Positions 35,346 through 43,800 of a DNA stretch of 64,000 bases are shown piece by piece. The position numbers and the translations under genes are program-made. Position 1 is the first letter of the stretch. Every line of letters starts with the position of its first letter. The notes under the pieces were generated by a model. That model had not been told where the DNA came from and did not search any database. It was given only the letters and a program-made list of their open reading frames with translations. The stretch spans positions 620,001-684,000 of the forward strand of contig CBDFHF010000001.1 of NCBI GenBank assembly GCA_965247565.1, written 5' to 3'. The stretch is from CBDFHF01 sp965247565 (GTDB taxonomy: Bacteria; Pseudomonadota; Gammaproteobacteria; Methylococcales; Methylomonadaceae).

Positions 35346-37067
35346 TCAAGTGAGCGCTTTAACAGCATCTTCGGTGCGAAAAAACAGCTTTCCAGGTGTA
35401 ATTTGTTTCAGAAAGTCGGTTTTTTCAAGCTTATCCAGTACAGGGCCTTTTACTTCTGATAGATTTAATGTGACATTGGCCGTTTGCAGACTATGATTCA
35501 GCATTTCTAGTGCATCTAATGCGGTGGCATCTATATCGTTAACGGAAGCCAGAATTAACACTATGTGGCTAATGTCAGGCTGCCGTTTTAATTCCAGCGC
35601 CACAAATTCTTCAATAAAATTAACATTAGCGAAAGTGATGCTCTCATCAATTCTTAATAATAATAAATTGCGCCAGGTTTCTACCTGATGGCGCTTGATA
35701 TTACGGTAATGTTCAGTATTGGCAATTCTGCCTACCACGGCAATATGCGGTTGACTGGTCTTGCGTAAGTGGCTGGCGATGGTCAAGACTATACCTAAAG
35801 AAATACCTTCTTCAATACCAAATAGTAAGACACCCAGCAAAGTAACCATTTCGGCAATGCCATCACCGCGATCATAACGCCAAGTTTGTATAATGTTACC
35901 GAGTTTTACCAAAGGCATAATAGCAACCAAAATAATCGCTGCTAAGGCTGCTTTAGGAATGTTTGCGAACCATTGGCTAAAAAAGATGACTGCTATCGCT
36001 AGAAACCCTGCTGCAATAATCATGGCCATTTGGGTGCGGGCACCAGCCGAAAAGTTAACCATCGTTCGACTAAAACCGCCAGCCACTGGCATACCACCAG
36101 AAATGCTGGCAGCCAAGTTAGCGAAGCCTAGGGCGATAAGTTCCTGGTTGGGGAGTATTTTCTCGCTTCTTAAATTGGCAGTGACTTTGGCAATTGCCAC
36201 ACTTTCTACATAAGCAATGAGCGCGATAAATGCGGAGTAAGAAAGTAACAGTTGCCATTTTTCCTGGTTAAAAAAATGTACATTGAGTTTAGGAAAACCA
36301 GCGGGAACTTGACCCACCACGGCGACGTGCTGGCTGCCCAAATTAAAATAGCCTACTGCGGTTGTCGCCAGCATAACGGTAAGCAACGGCCCGCATTTAC
36401 TGAGCGCGGTAATCCAGGTGTCTTTTAGGCCAAACTTATTTAGCATTGAGGGTAACGGCTTGCTAAAAAAGACTAATAGAAGCAAGGTAGCAAGACCAAT
36501 CGACAATGTTGCCTGATTATAATCAGCAAGATAGTTTAAGTAACAGCTTAATTCAGTAGCGCAATTTGGACTTGCCAAGCCGAACATTTGAGGTAGCTGG
36601 CTCGCTATAATTAAAATAGCTGCTCCACTGGTGAAACCTGTTAGCACTGGATGGCTGATAAAGTTTACTAATCCCCCCATGCGTAGCAGCGCCATCAGTA
36701 ACATGATGAGTCCGCTTTCAGCAGCCAGAATTATCGCGCTTTCAACAGGATGGCCTAAAGCACTGAGTTCGGGTGATTTTAAAGCACCGGCGATCATAAT
36801 AGCTGCGATGGATACAGGGCCGACTGATAAGGTTCTGCTGGTGCCAAACAGCGCGTACAAAATAGGCGGTAAAATACTGGCATAAAGTCCTAATTGTGGG
36901 GGCAGACCAGCCAGAATGGCGTAAGCTATCCCTTGAGGGACCAGTAAGATTGCAGTAATGATACCCGCAAATAAATCGCCGTTAAAATCTTGGCGGGTAT
37001 AGCTTTTTAGCCAGTCCATGACTGGAAACAAATGGCTTAATAGGGCCTTGTATTGAGTCATCGGCAT
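35346..37067 (-). CDS. SulP-family anion (sulfate) transporter with STAS domain
   Basis: The 573-residue protein has the SulP membrane domain (~15-420; DLFAGIITAILLVPQGIAYA is the signature near 30-50) with 10-14 predicted helices, followed by a cytoplasmic STAS domain (~445-560; LILASVNDIDATALDALEML). SulP proteins carry sulfate, bicarbonate or other anions. Next to sulfide and persulfide oxidation genes, sulfate or sulfite export or uptake is plausible, but specificity is not shown. Confidence 0.92.
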   Translation of the reverse strand: MPMTQYKALLSHLFPVMDWLKSYTRQDFNGDLFAGIITAILLVPQGIAYAILAGLPPQLGLYASILPPILYALFGTSRTLSVGPVSIAAIMIAGALKSPELSALGHPVESAIILAAESGLIMLLMALLRMGGLVNFISHPVLTGFTSGAAILIIASQLPQMFGLASPNCATELSCYLNYLADYNQATLSIGLATLLLLVFFSKPLPSMLNKFGLKDTWITALSKCGPLLTVMLATTAVGYFNLGSQHVAVVGQVPAGFPKLNVHFFNQEKWQLLLSYSAFIALIAYVESVAIAKVTANLRSEKILPNQELIALGFANLAASISGGMPVAGGFSRTMVNFSAGARTQMAMIIAAGFLAIAVIFFSQWFANIPKAALAAIILVAIMPLVKLGNIIQTWRYDRGDGIAEMVTLLGVLLFGIEEGISLGIVLTIASHLRKTSQPHIAVVGRIANTEHYRNIKRHQVETWRNLLLLRIDESITFANVNFIEEFVALELKRQPDISHIVLILASVNDIDATALDALEMLNHSLQTANVTLNLSEVKGPVLDKLEKTDFLKQITPGKLFFRTEDAVKALT

Positions 37068-37148
37068 TGCAGTATATTTTCCTTACTCCAGGTTATTTTA
37101 GTTAAGCTTTGGACAGTGAGACCTTATAAAACCAATTCACACATAAGG

Positions 37149-37181
37149 AACTTGATGCGGCCAACTTTTGCGCATCAAGTT
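37149..37181. terminator. Hairpin after the SQR-like gene
   Basis: Perfect 11-bp arms (AACTTGATGCG / CGCATCAAGTT) with an 11-base loop lie 11 bp past the stop of the minus-strand SQR-like gene. A clean T-tract is lacking on the minus strand, so termination would be weak. Confidence 0.5.
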
Positions 37182-37191
37182 ATCTCATCAG

Positions 37192-38538
37192 TTATTTACG
37201 TCTGGCATTTAACACTTGTCTGCGATCCAGTTGACCGGCGCCCAGAGCAATTTGCAGTTTGCGCCTATCCTCTTTGATCAAACGTCGTTCCTCTTCCTTC
37301 AGGTTTTTAGCGTAGGAAGCTAAATGCGGAATATCAAAACGGTAACCTTTCAGCATTAATACCCAATACATCCATGGAAAGCCCATAACTTTTCCTAGCC
37401 ACCAGATATATCGGCTTTTCCTAGGATCCAGCCAAGGAAATGAAGGAGTTACTTTGCCGCCATAAGAAAATTCCGCTAACAATACACCGTTTAACGAGGT
37501 AGTCAGTGGACAAGATCCGTAACCGTCATAGCCCTCTTGCAATGATTTACCGTTAATTAGAGCAAGAATATTGTCAACTACCACAGGCACTTGTTTACGA
37601 ACTGCCGCCGCGGTTTTGGCATTGGGTGTTGAACCGGCATCGCCTAGGCCGAAAATATTAGCGAATTGATTATGCTGTAACGTTTTTTCATTTAAATTGA
37701 CCCAGCCCGTCGCATTGGCTAATGGACTGGCTTTAATAAAGTCAGGCGCACTTTGCGAAGGTGTGACGTGAATCATGTCGAACGTTTTAGTTACTTGATG
37801 TTTGTTGCCGTCAATATCAGTCGCCTCGAAAGTGGCGGTTTTAGTGCTTCCATCGATGGCTATCAAGTTATAGTTAAAATTGGTTTTTATACCGTAGCCT
37901 TTAACTACTTTGTCTAGCGCTCTGGCAAAAAAAGGAATGCCAAACATGGCAGGACCGGCATTGCAAAATTCGACATTGATTTTATCCAGAAGGCCTTTTT
38001 TACGGAACCGATCTGCCGCCAGATACATGATTTTTTGTGGCGCACCAGCACACTTAATCGGCATGGGCGGTTGCGTGAATAAGGCGGTACCAGACTGCAG
38101 ATTTTTGATGCATTCCCAGGTGTATTCCACATAATCAGCAGAATAATTACTGCACACACCATTCTTACCCAAGGTTTCGTTTAAACCCTGAATCTTCTGC
38201 CAATCCAATTGCAGGCCAGGGCAAACTACTAGGTAGTCGTAACTGACAGCATCGCCGGATCTAAGAGTAACTGTATTGTTTTCTGGTTGAAATGTTTCCG
38301 CGTAGTCCTTGATCCACGTTACTGTGGGGTGGATTAAGTCTTTTTCATCGCGAGCGGTTTGTTTTAAGGTGTAAGCACCGCCGCCGATAATGGTGAAGCC
38401 AGGTTGGTAATAATGGGTTTCTGATGGCTCGATAATGGCAATATCAATTGTCGAGTTCTGACGGCGCATGTTATTGGCAACAGAGACGCCCGCCGCGCCA
38501 CCGCCAATAATTAAAAGAGTATGGTGTTTGTTTATCAT
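37192..38538 (-). CDS. sqr: Sulfide:quinone oxidoreductase-like flavoprotein
   Basis: The 448-residue flavoprotein has an N-terminal FAD-binding Rossmann motif (LLIIGGGAAGVSVANNMRR). Cysteine-containing motifs typical of the SQR family are VCPGLQL (~107), GVCSNYS (~132) and CAGAPQK (~163). The later FAD motif NIFGLGDAGSTPNAKTAAAV (~294-313) is also present. SQR oxidises sulfide to persulfide/polysulfide and reduces quinone at the membrane. The C-terminal ~50 residues are basic and may bind the membrane. The adjacent ETHE1-rhodanese fusion is the expected partner for handling persulfide. The SQR subtype is not assigned. Confidence 0.88.
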   Translation of the reverse strand: MINKHHTLLIIGGGAAGVSVANNMRRQNSTIDIAIIEPSETHYYQPGFTIIGGGAYTLKQTARDEKDLIHPTVTWIKDYAETFQPENNTVTLRSGDAVSYDYLVVCPGLQLDWQKIQGLNETLGKNGVCSNYSADYVEYTWECIKNLQSGTALFTQPPMPIKCAGAPQKIMYLAADRFRKKGLLDKINVEFCNAGPAMFGIPFFARALDKVVKGYGIKTNFNYNLIAIDGSTKTATFEATDIDGNKHQVTKTFDMIHVTPSQSAPDFIKASPLANATGWVNLNEKTLQHNQFANIFGLGDAGSTPNAKTAAAVRKQVPVVVDNILALINGKSLQEGYDGYGSCPLTTSLNGVLLAEFSYGGKVTPSFPWLDPRKSRYIWWLGKVMGFPWMYWVLMLKGYRFDIPHLASYAKNLKEEERRLIKEDRRKLQIALGAGQLDRRQVLNARRK

Positions 38539-38623
38539 AAGATCTTCCCAAAGGTACGTTTTTTATTTTTATTAGGATTGCATCGGTACAAAGCCTACAA
38601 CTTTGTACCTGATTTTTTTGTAA

Positions 38624-39712
38624 TTAATTGCTTTTTTGCCAAGCTTCGTAACCACCGACCATGGACAGTACATTAGTATAGCCAAGTTGCTGCATGGTTG
38701 AGGCGGCTAGTGCAGAGCGATTGCCGCTCCGGCAGTAAATTAAAACTGCTTTGGATTTATCGGCCAACTCCGGGACATTACCAATTTTAAATTCCAATAC
38801 ACCGCGTGGCAGCAAAATGGAATTATCAAGGTGGCCAGCTGCATATTCGCTTTCTTCACGGGTATCCACCACCACAATATTGCCTTCAGCAATCAGTTGT
38901 TTTGATCTGTCCACATTGATTTCGGTAATCTGTTTTTGTGCCGACATCACTAGGTCTTTTACAGTAACCTCACTGCGCGCTTCACAGGTTTCTGCTCTAC
39001 GTGCTACTGCATCTTGGCGTTCATTTTCATCCAGTCCACAGTATCGATTAGCCGGAACGGATTCATCGATCAAACGAGGTTTAGGTAAATTCAGATTATT
39101 CATGATTTCTACGAATTGCTCTCGCGACTTACCTGCCAAGCGTGGGTTGGTGGTGCGTTCTTGGATAATATTGCTGACCCAGCGCTGCTGATAATCATGA
39201 CCCGGATAGACTAGGGTGTCATCTGGTAAAGTGAATAAGCGTTGGGTGATGGAATCGTACAAAGCTTCCGGGCTACCGCCTTGGAAATCGGTGCGCCCAC
39301 AGCCGCCAATGAATAAAGAATCACCCGAAAATAAACGATCCCGCCATAGATAGGACGTGCAACCCGGTGTGTGTCCAGGCGTAGAAATAGCTTTAATTTG
39401 TTCGTTGCCGCCCAGTTTAAAGATATCGCCGTCATGCAACTGAATATCAGCCAATTGCGCACCACCGAAGCGGCTTACACAAGTGTGTGCACCGGTTCGT
39501 TGCCGTAATAAACCGCTGGCGGTTATGTGGTCAGCGTGAACATGAGTCTCAAAGGAGTATTTTAGAGTTAAGCCGTGCTTTTCAAGTAAGGCAAGATAAT
39601 CATCAATATGCGTGTTAACTGGATCGATGAACGCCGCCTGCTTGCTTATCGGGTCGGCTATGAAATAAGTATATGTCCAGGTCTCTGGATCGAATAATTG
39701 TCTGAATAGCAT
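38624..39712 (-). CDS. ETHE1-like persulfide dioxygenase fused to rhodanese
   Basis: The protein has 362 residues from the ATG at 39712, which has a good GGAG site; the frame extends upstream to 39772 but without such support. The metallo-beta-lactamase domain (~1-235) has HVHADH (~56-61) and STPGHTPGCTSYLW, plus YPGHDYQQRW, matching ETHE1-type iron persulfide dioxygenases. A rhodanese domain follows (~265-362) with active-site loop YCRSGNRSA. Such fusions oxidise glutathione persulfide to sulfite and transfer sulfane sulfur. With SQR upstream in function and SulP nearby, the cluster forms a sulfide detoxification or oxidation path. Confidence 0.92.
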   Translation of the reverse strand: MLFRQLFDPETWTYTYFIADPISKQAAFIDPVNTHIDDYLALLEKHGLTLKYSFETHVHADHITASGLLRQRTGAHTCVSRFGGAQLADIQLHDGDIFKLGGNEQIKAISTPGHTPGCTSYLWRDRLFSGDSLFIGGCGRTDFQGGSPEALYDSITQRLFTLPDDTLVYPGHDYQQRWVSNIIQERTTNPRLAGKSREQFVEIMNNLNLPKPRLIDESVPANRYCGLDENERQDAVARRAETCEARSEVTVKDLVMSAQKQITEINVDRSKQLIAEGNIVVVDTREESEYAAGHLDNSILLPRGVLEFKIGNVPELADKSKAVLIYCRSGNRSALAASTMQQLGYTNVLSMVGGYEAWQKSN

Positions 39713-39842
39713 TGATGTTTCTCCGTAGGTATTGGTTGAAGTATCGTTGCATAAACTTATAGCACTGAGCATGCCAATTGAGTGAGAAAGTTTTGTAAAC
39801 TATGCGCAAAATGCCTTAATTGTCTTGAGTATTTATGTTAAG

Positions 39843-39876
39843 TTATTGATATAAATAGTGCTATCTATATCAATAA
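39843..39876. promoter_or_regulatory. 34-bp near-perfect dyad upstream of the ETHE1-rhodanese gene
   Basis: The left arm TTATTGATATAAATAG and right arm CTATCTATATCAATAA are reverse complements except for one position, with a TG centre. It lies about 130 bp upstream of the ATG at 39712 and also upstream (on the other side) of the rhodanese lipoprotein stop. Such A/T-rich dyads are typical repressor sites; the sulfide-responsive ArsR-type repressors (BigR/SqrR) bind A/T-rich dyads, but the match to their consensus is not established. Confidence 0.55.
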
Positions 39877-40001
39877 TAAGCTGAATTGAGAGTTTATAAA
39901 TTTTAGGGCGCCGCTTATAAAACACTATTGATGTCTCATATTAATATACAGAGAAACATAATGTGTCTCATTATGTTTCAATGAAACGTTTTTGCCCGTA
40001 T

Positions 40002-40385
40002 CTATTCCGTTGCAAGTCCTTCTTTATCCCAGGCATTCAAACCGCCCGCCATGTTTAAGGTCTGACTAAATCCAGCACCCTTTAAAGTTTCATAGGCTTT
40101 TGCAGAACGTCTACCACTCTGACATTGGGTAATAATAGGGCTGTTTTTGTAAGGTGTTAGTTCAGCTAAGCGCATCGGTAACTGGTCCAGCGGAATGTGA
40201 ATCGCCCCCGGAATATGTTTTGCATTCCATTCTTTGTCTTCACGAACATCAATAATGATCGCTTTCTTTTCTGCCTGCAGAGCCGCCGCTTGTTTGGGGT
40301 TAATGTCATTTGCATCGGAGGCTGCACAACCAGTTAAAAGCAATCCGGCTAGCACAGCAAATTGGGTGATTTTCAAATTGGTCAC
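40002..40385 (-). CDS. Single-domain rhodanese lipoprotein
   Basis: The 127-residue protein starts with a lipoprotein signal ending LLLTGCAAS (lipobox cysteine ~20) and a single rhodanese domain (~30-127). The active-site loop is ITQCQSGRRSAKAY, so the catalytic cysteine is present. It is probably periplasmic and handles sulfane sulfur beside the SQR/ETHE1 genes. It is transcribed away from the cytochrome cluster and is separated from the ETHE1 gene by ~290 bp. Confidence 0.88.
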   Translation of the reverse strand: MTNLKITQFAVLAGLLLTGCAASDANDINPKQAAALQAEKKAIIIDVREDKEWNAKHIPGAIHIPLDQLPMRLAELTPYKNSPIITQCQSGRRSAKAYETLKGAGFSQTLNMAGGLNAWDKEGLATE

Positions 40386-40584
40386 TGTTGATTCCTAGTT
40401 ATAGCGAGTTGTTGGACAAAATAATCGATAGATCACAAGCGAGTAGATTAACAGATAAGCTATCTCTGTCTAAAAAATAGCTCTCACATTCTAAAGCATG
40501 AATCTATCAAGCGCTAAGAATGGGCATTTCTGGTAAAAAATGGCTACAAGGCAGTTTTGATGTTAATTTTTTTGATCGATTTCG

Positions 40585-40620
40585 TTTAAAAAAGTGTGTC
40601 ATATGACACACTTTTTTAAA
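40585..40620. promoter_or_regulatory. 36-bp perfect palindrome, candidate activator site
   Basis: Each arm is 18 bp (TTTAAAAAAGTGTGTCAT and its reverse complement) with no spacer. It lies ~130-165 bp upstream of the sigma-54 -24 box, the usual distance for an enhancer-binding activator. Since both flanking genes are read away from it, it is not a terminator of either. Confidence 0.65.
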
Positions 40621-40647
40621 AAAATAAGGTATATGACCTATTTTTTT
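40619..40647. promoter_or_regulatory. Second, imperfect palindrome
   Basis: It is built A6-N2-AGGT-N5-ACCT-N2-T6 and shares the ATATGAC core and A6/T6 flanks of the perfect palindrome, which it touches. It may be a weaker second binding site for the same protein. Confidence 0.5.
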
Positions 40648-40748
40648 GAAAGATTACAACATTTTAAATATATCAACTGCTTTTTCAAAAAATAAAATAT
40701 TGTTAAATAACAATTTGTTATGTATTTTAAATATTAATAAAGATTAAC

Positions 40749-40764
40749 TGGCGCGAGCTTTGCA
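40749..40764 (+). promoter_or_regulatory. Sigma-54 (-24/-12) promoter
   Basis: TGGCGCGAGCTTTGCA matches the sigma-54 consensus TGGCACG-N4-TTGC(A/T). The GG (40750-40751) and GC (40762-40763) are separated by exactly 10 bases. It is 43 bp upstream of the first cytochrome ATG at 40807. Confidence 0.75.
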
Positions 40765-40806
40765 TATTAAGGAAAAAATAACAACAAATCAGGGGATGGT
40801 CAGTAT

Positions 40807-43800
40807 ATGTTGCAAGTTCGAAATTATTTTAAGTTAGGGGTCGCTTTGACCACGGTTATATTTTTATTCGTTTTGGGGATTGAAGTTACCCAAGCCGCCA
40901 AAGCCCCACCCGCGCCACTGACCATCAAATCCGCCGTTTACAATAAAAAAGCGGCCAAGCTCACCGTGAAAACCGTGGTCAAAAACACCACTGGCTTACT
41001 GACCTTACTGCACGGTAAAGGCGGCGTATTGGGTCAAACCCGAGACAACAAACATACCTTTAGCATTCCTTTAGCCCAACTGGGTGATATACCTTGTCAA
41101 GTCGAAGTGCGCTTGGGTGATTTAAAAGTCAACCGAACGGTTAAAGGTGCCTCCGCCGATTGCAAAAAAGTCCCGATCTGCACCGTGCTGTCCCCGGTTG
41201 AAAATGCCAGCGCTGCCTATAACCAGAACACGCCATTTGAAGCGCAGGTAATTCTCAAAGACAAAAAAGCCGGACCGATCCACTATGAGTGGGATTTTGC
41301 TGGTGGCGTGATGGGTCATCCATCCGGACAACTGCCCGGCACCGGGAATGTTAAAGCAGACGCCACCTTTGTGCGCAACAACAGTCGCTACCGGGTACGC
41401 TTTACCGCCACCGATGCCCTAGGCCGACGCTGCGAATCCAGTGTCAATGTCGTGGTTGGCACCCTACCTGCCGGCTTGCCAAATATCGCGCCTCTGGCCG
41501 AAGCCGCCCAGCAAAGTGCACCGACTAAAGCCAATGCCCTACAAAAAGCCGCTGGCGAACGAGTCGTTTTGCCATATCAGGATTGGACCATGCAAACCGC
41601 CACCGATGCGCGCACCGTGCCCAATGTCTATGTAACTTATGGCCCACAAGTCAACAATATCCTGGCCACCGTGTACGAGAAAGCCCGTAAACCGCCGGTA
41701 ATCGGCTCGGACAAACTGGAATTGCGTTATTCTGCGGCCAGCAATCCCGCTGATCCGGTAGGACCCAATTCCATCAACTCCACCAGTCAGAACTGGCCAT
41801 TGAATGCGTCCCTGCAACAAGCCGATCTGCAAAAAAGTGATTATTTTGAACGTTATGTACGCCCCGCTAACGCTATTTTAGCGGATGGTTATTATAGCTA
41901 CAGCTTTGCCGGCTTTCTGACCCCGGAACTGGCCAGTGCGGCTGATGAAGGTTATCACGATAATAGCTCCACTTCGCACTTAAACTCGGACCACGGCCGT
42001 TACATGCCTGGTATTGCCGCGCCTTATGCGGCTAATGATCCACAACTGTTCAGCAAATACAGCGATAATGACAGCGCTTTTATGGCGCAGATGCTGCCAC
42101 TCACCGACATCGACGACAGTGGCCGAGTGAATCCGACCCCGTTATACCGCATTGAAGCACGCAATCCGGGAACGGCTACCCCAGTCACCATGACAGACCT
42201 GGCGGTCACCGCCAGTCGGGATTTTCATTGCCGAGAATGCCATGCCAAGGGCAAGATGGCAGCAAAGCGAGATATTTCAATGGCCGATCCTGATTATCAG
42301 CTGCTTTCGCTTTCCCATGAGCCAGACAGCGACAGCCTGTTCGATCAGGAGTATGCAGCTGTTTGGAATACACTCGGCCTACACCCTAAATCGAAATCTC
42401 TTACTGGAAGAACGGATTTTGGCGGTTCAACTACCGATAATGATGGAAATCTCACCATTAACAATGACGGCCCGGCAGGCTGTAGTGATGCCAGCGGCAA
42501 TTGCCATACCACAGTATTACAGACCACCGCATTTGGTAAGCCACTTGGGGATAGATATAAAGGTGGAAAACTTTCCTATGCCATACATCGCTGGCATAGT
42601 TTCTTCCAATACAATACCACCAAAGACGACATAATTCGGTACGATACGCTAGGTGGCGGTTACCCAACATTCGTTGATCCGGAAAACAACTGGGATCCGA
42701 AAACCGGCTCAATACCTAACAGTCTGTTCCCTGTGAAAGATGCCAATGGCAACATGCTGCCTATGGAGCAAAATTGCCTGAAATGCCACGGTGGTCAGCG
42801 GGAACAAAGCTATCGGGATCGCATGTTTACTGCCGGAGTGACTTGTTATCAATGCCATGGCGATATGATGGCAGTCGGCGGATACATCAAATCCACTCCC
42901 GGCGCGGACGGCAGTATCTATCGTCAACCCTGGATTGATGAGCCGGACTGTGGCTCCTGCCATACCGGCAATGCCAACCAAGGCAAAACCGGCAACGAAG
43001 ACTTTTTCAGCGGTGGGGTCAAACGGCTGGCTTTCGATAAAAATGACCGGACCGCCACACCACGGCAACCCGATAGGTTAAGCCCGGATGAGATTCGCTT
43101 TGCCGTGCCCATCACCACGATGGCGTTGGGTAATTCTGACACCAGCAGCACGCCTGATTCCGAAGGCAACTACAAACCCTTCACAACTAAAGCGCCATTG
43201 TATCGGGCCGGTAAAGACAACCACGGCCAAGTACCCTGCGGCGCTTGCCACGGAGCAGCCCATGCTATTTGGCCGAACCGTGATCCGAATGCCAATGACA
43301 ATGTCACCGCCATGCAACTGCAAGGCCATAATGGTTCTATTGCCGAATGTTCGGTGTGCCATACCGCCGACTCGTTTGCTAAGTTTGAAGACCTTGACGA
43401 AGGTGTTAGAGCGGCTGATGCTAAAACCGGCATTTTAGGCGGGCCGCATAATCTGCACCCGATCAATGATCCGAACTGGTGGAAACAAGCTGGTGGCGAC
43501 ACCGTCGATTCCACGCCGAACAAACCGAAACGGAAAGGCGGCGCTATCAAAGGTGGCTGGCATAACGACTATGCCAAAATACCCGGCAGACAGGGTGAAG
43601 ACCAATGTGCAGCCTGTCATGGTAATGATCACTTAGGCACGCGTTTGTCAAAAACGCCAGTGGACCGGGAATTTGTTAACGAAAAAGGCAAGAAAGTCAA
43701 AGTCAAAGCCGGTACCCCGATTGGCTGTCATTTGTGTCATACCGTGGAAAAGAGCTGTACTGCCTCACCCAGTGGCACTAATTGTGGCAAGCCGTCTGAA

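Larger units (their letters stand above)
40386..40806 (+). other. Regulatory region upstream of the cytochrome cluster
   Basis: These 421 bases hold no gene. They contain a 36-bp perfect palindrome, a second related imperfect palindrome, a sigma-54-type promoter and an AGGGG ribosome-binding site. The left part presumably includes the promoter of the divergently read rhodanese lipoprotein. Confidence 0.7.

Noticed and set aside
40585..40620. 36-bp palindrome as a transcription terminator
   Set aside because: Both neighbouring genes are transcribed away from it, so no transcript is expected to end there; a regulator site fits better.
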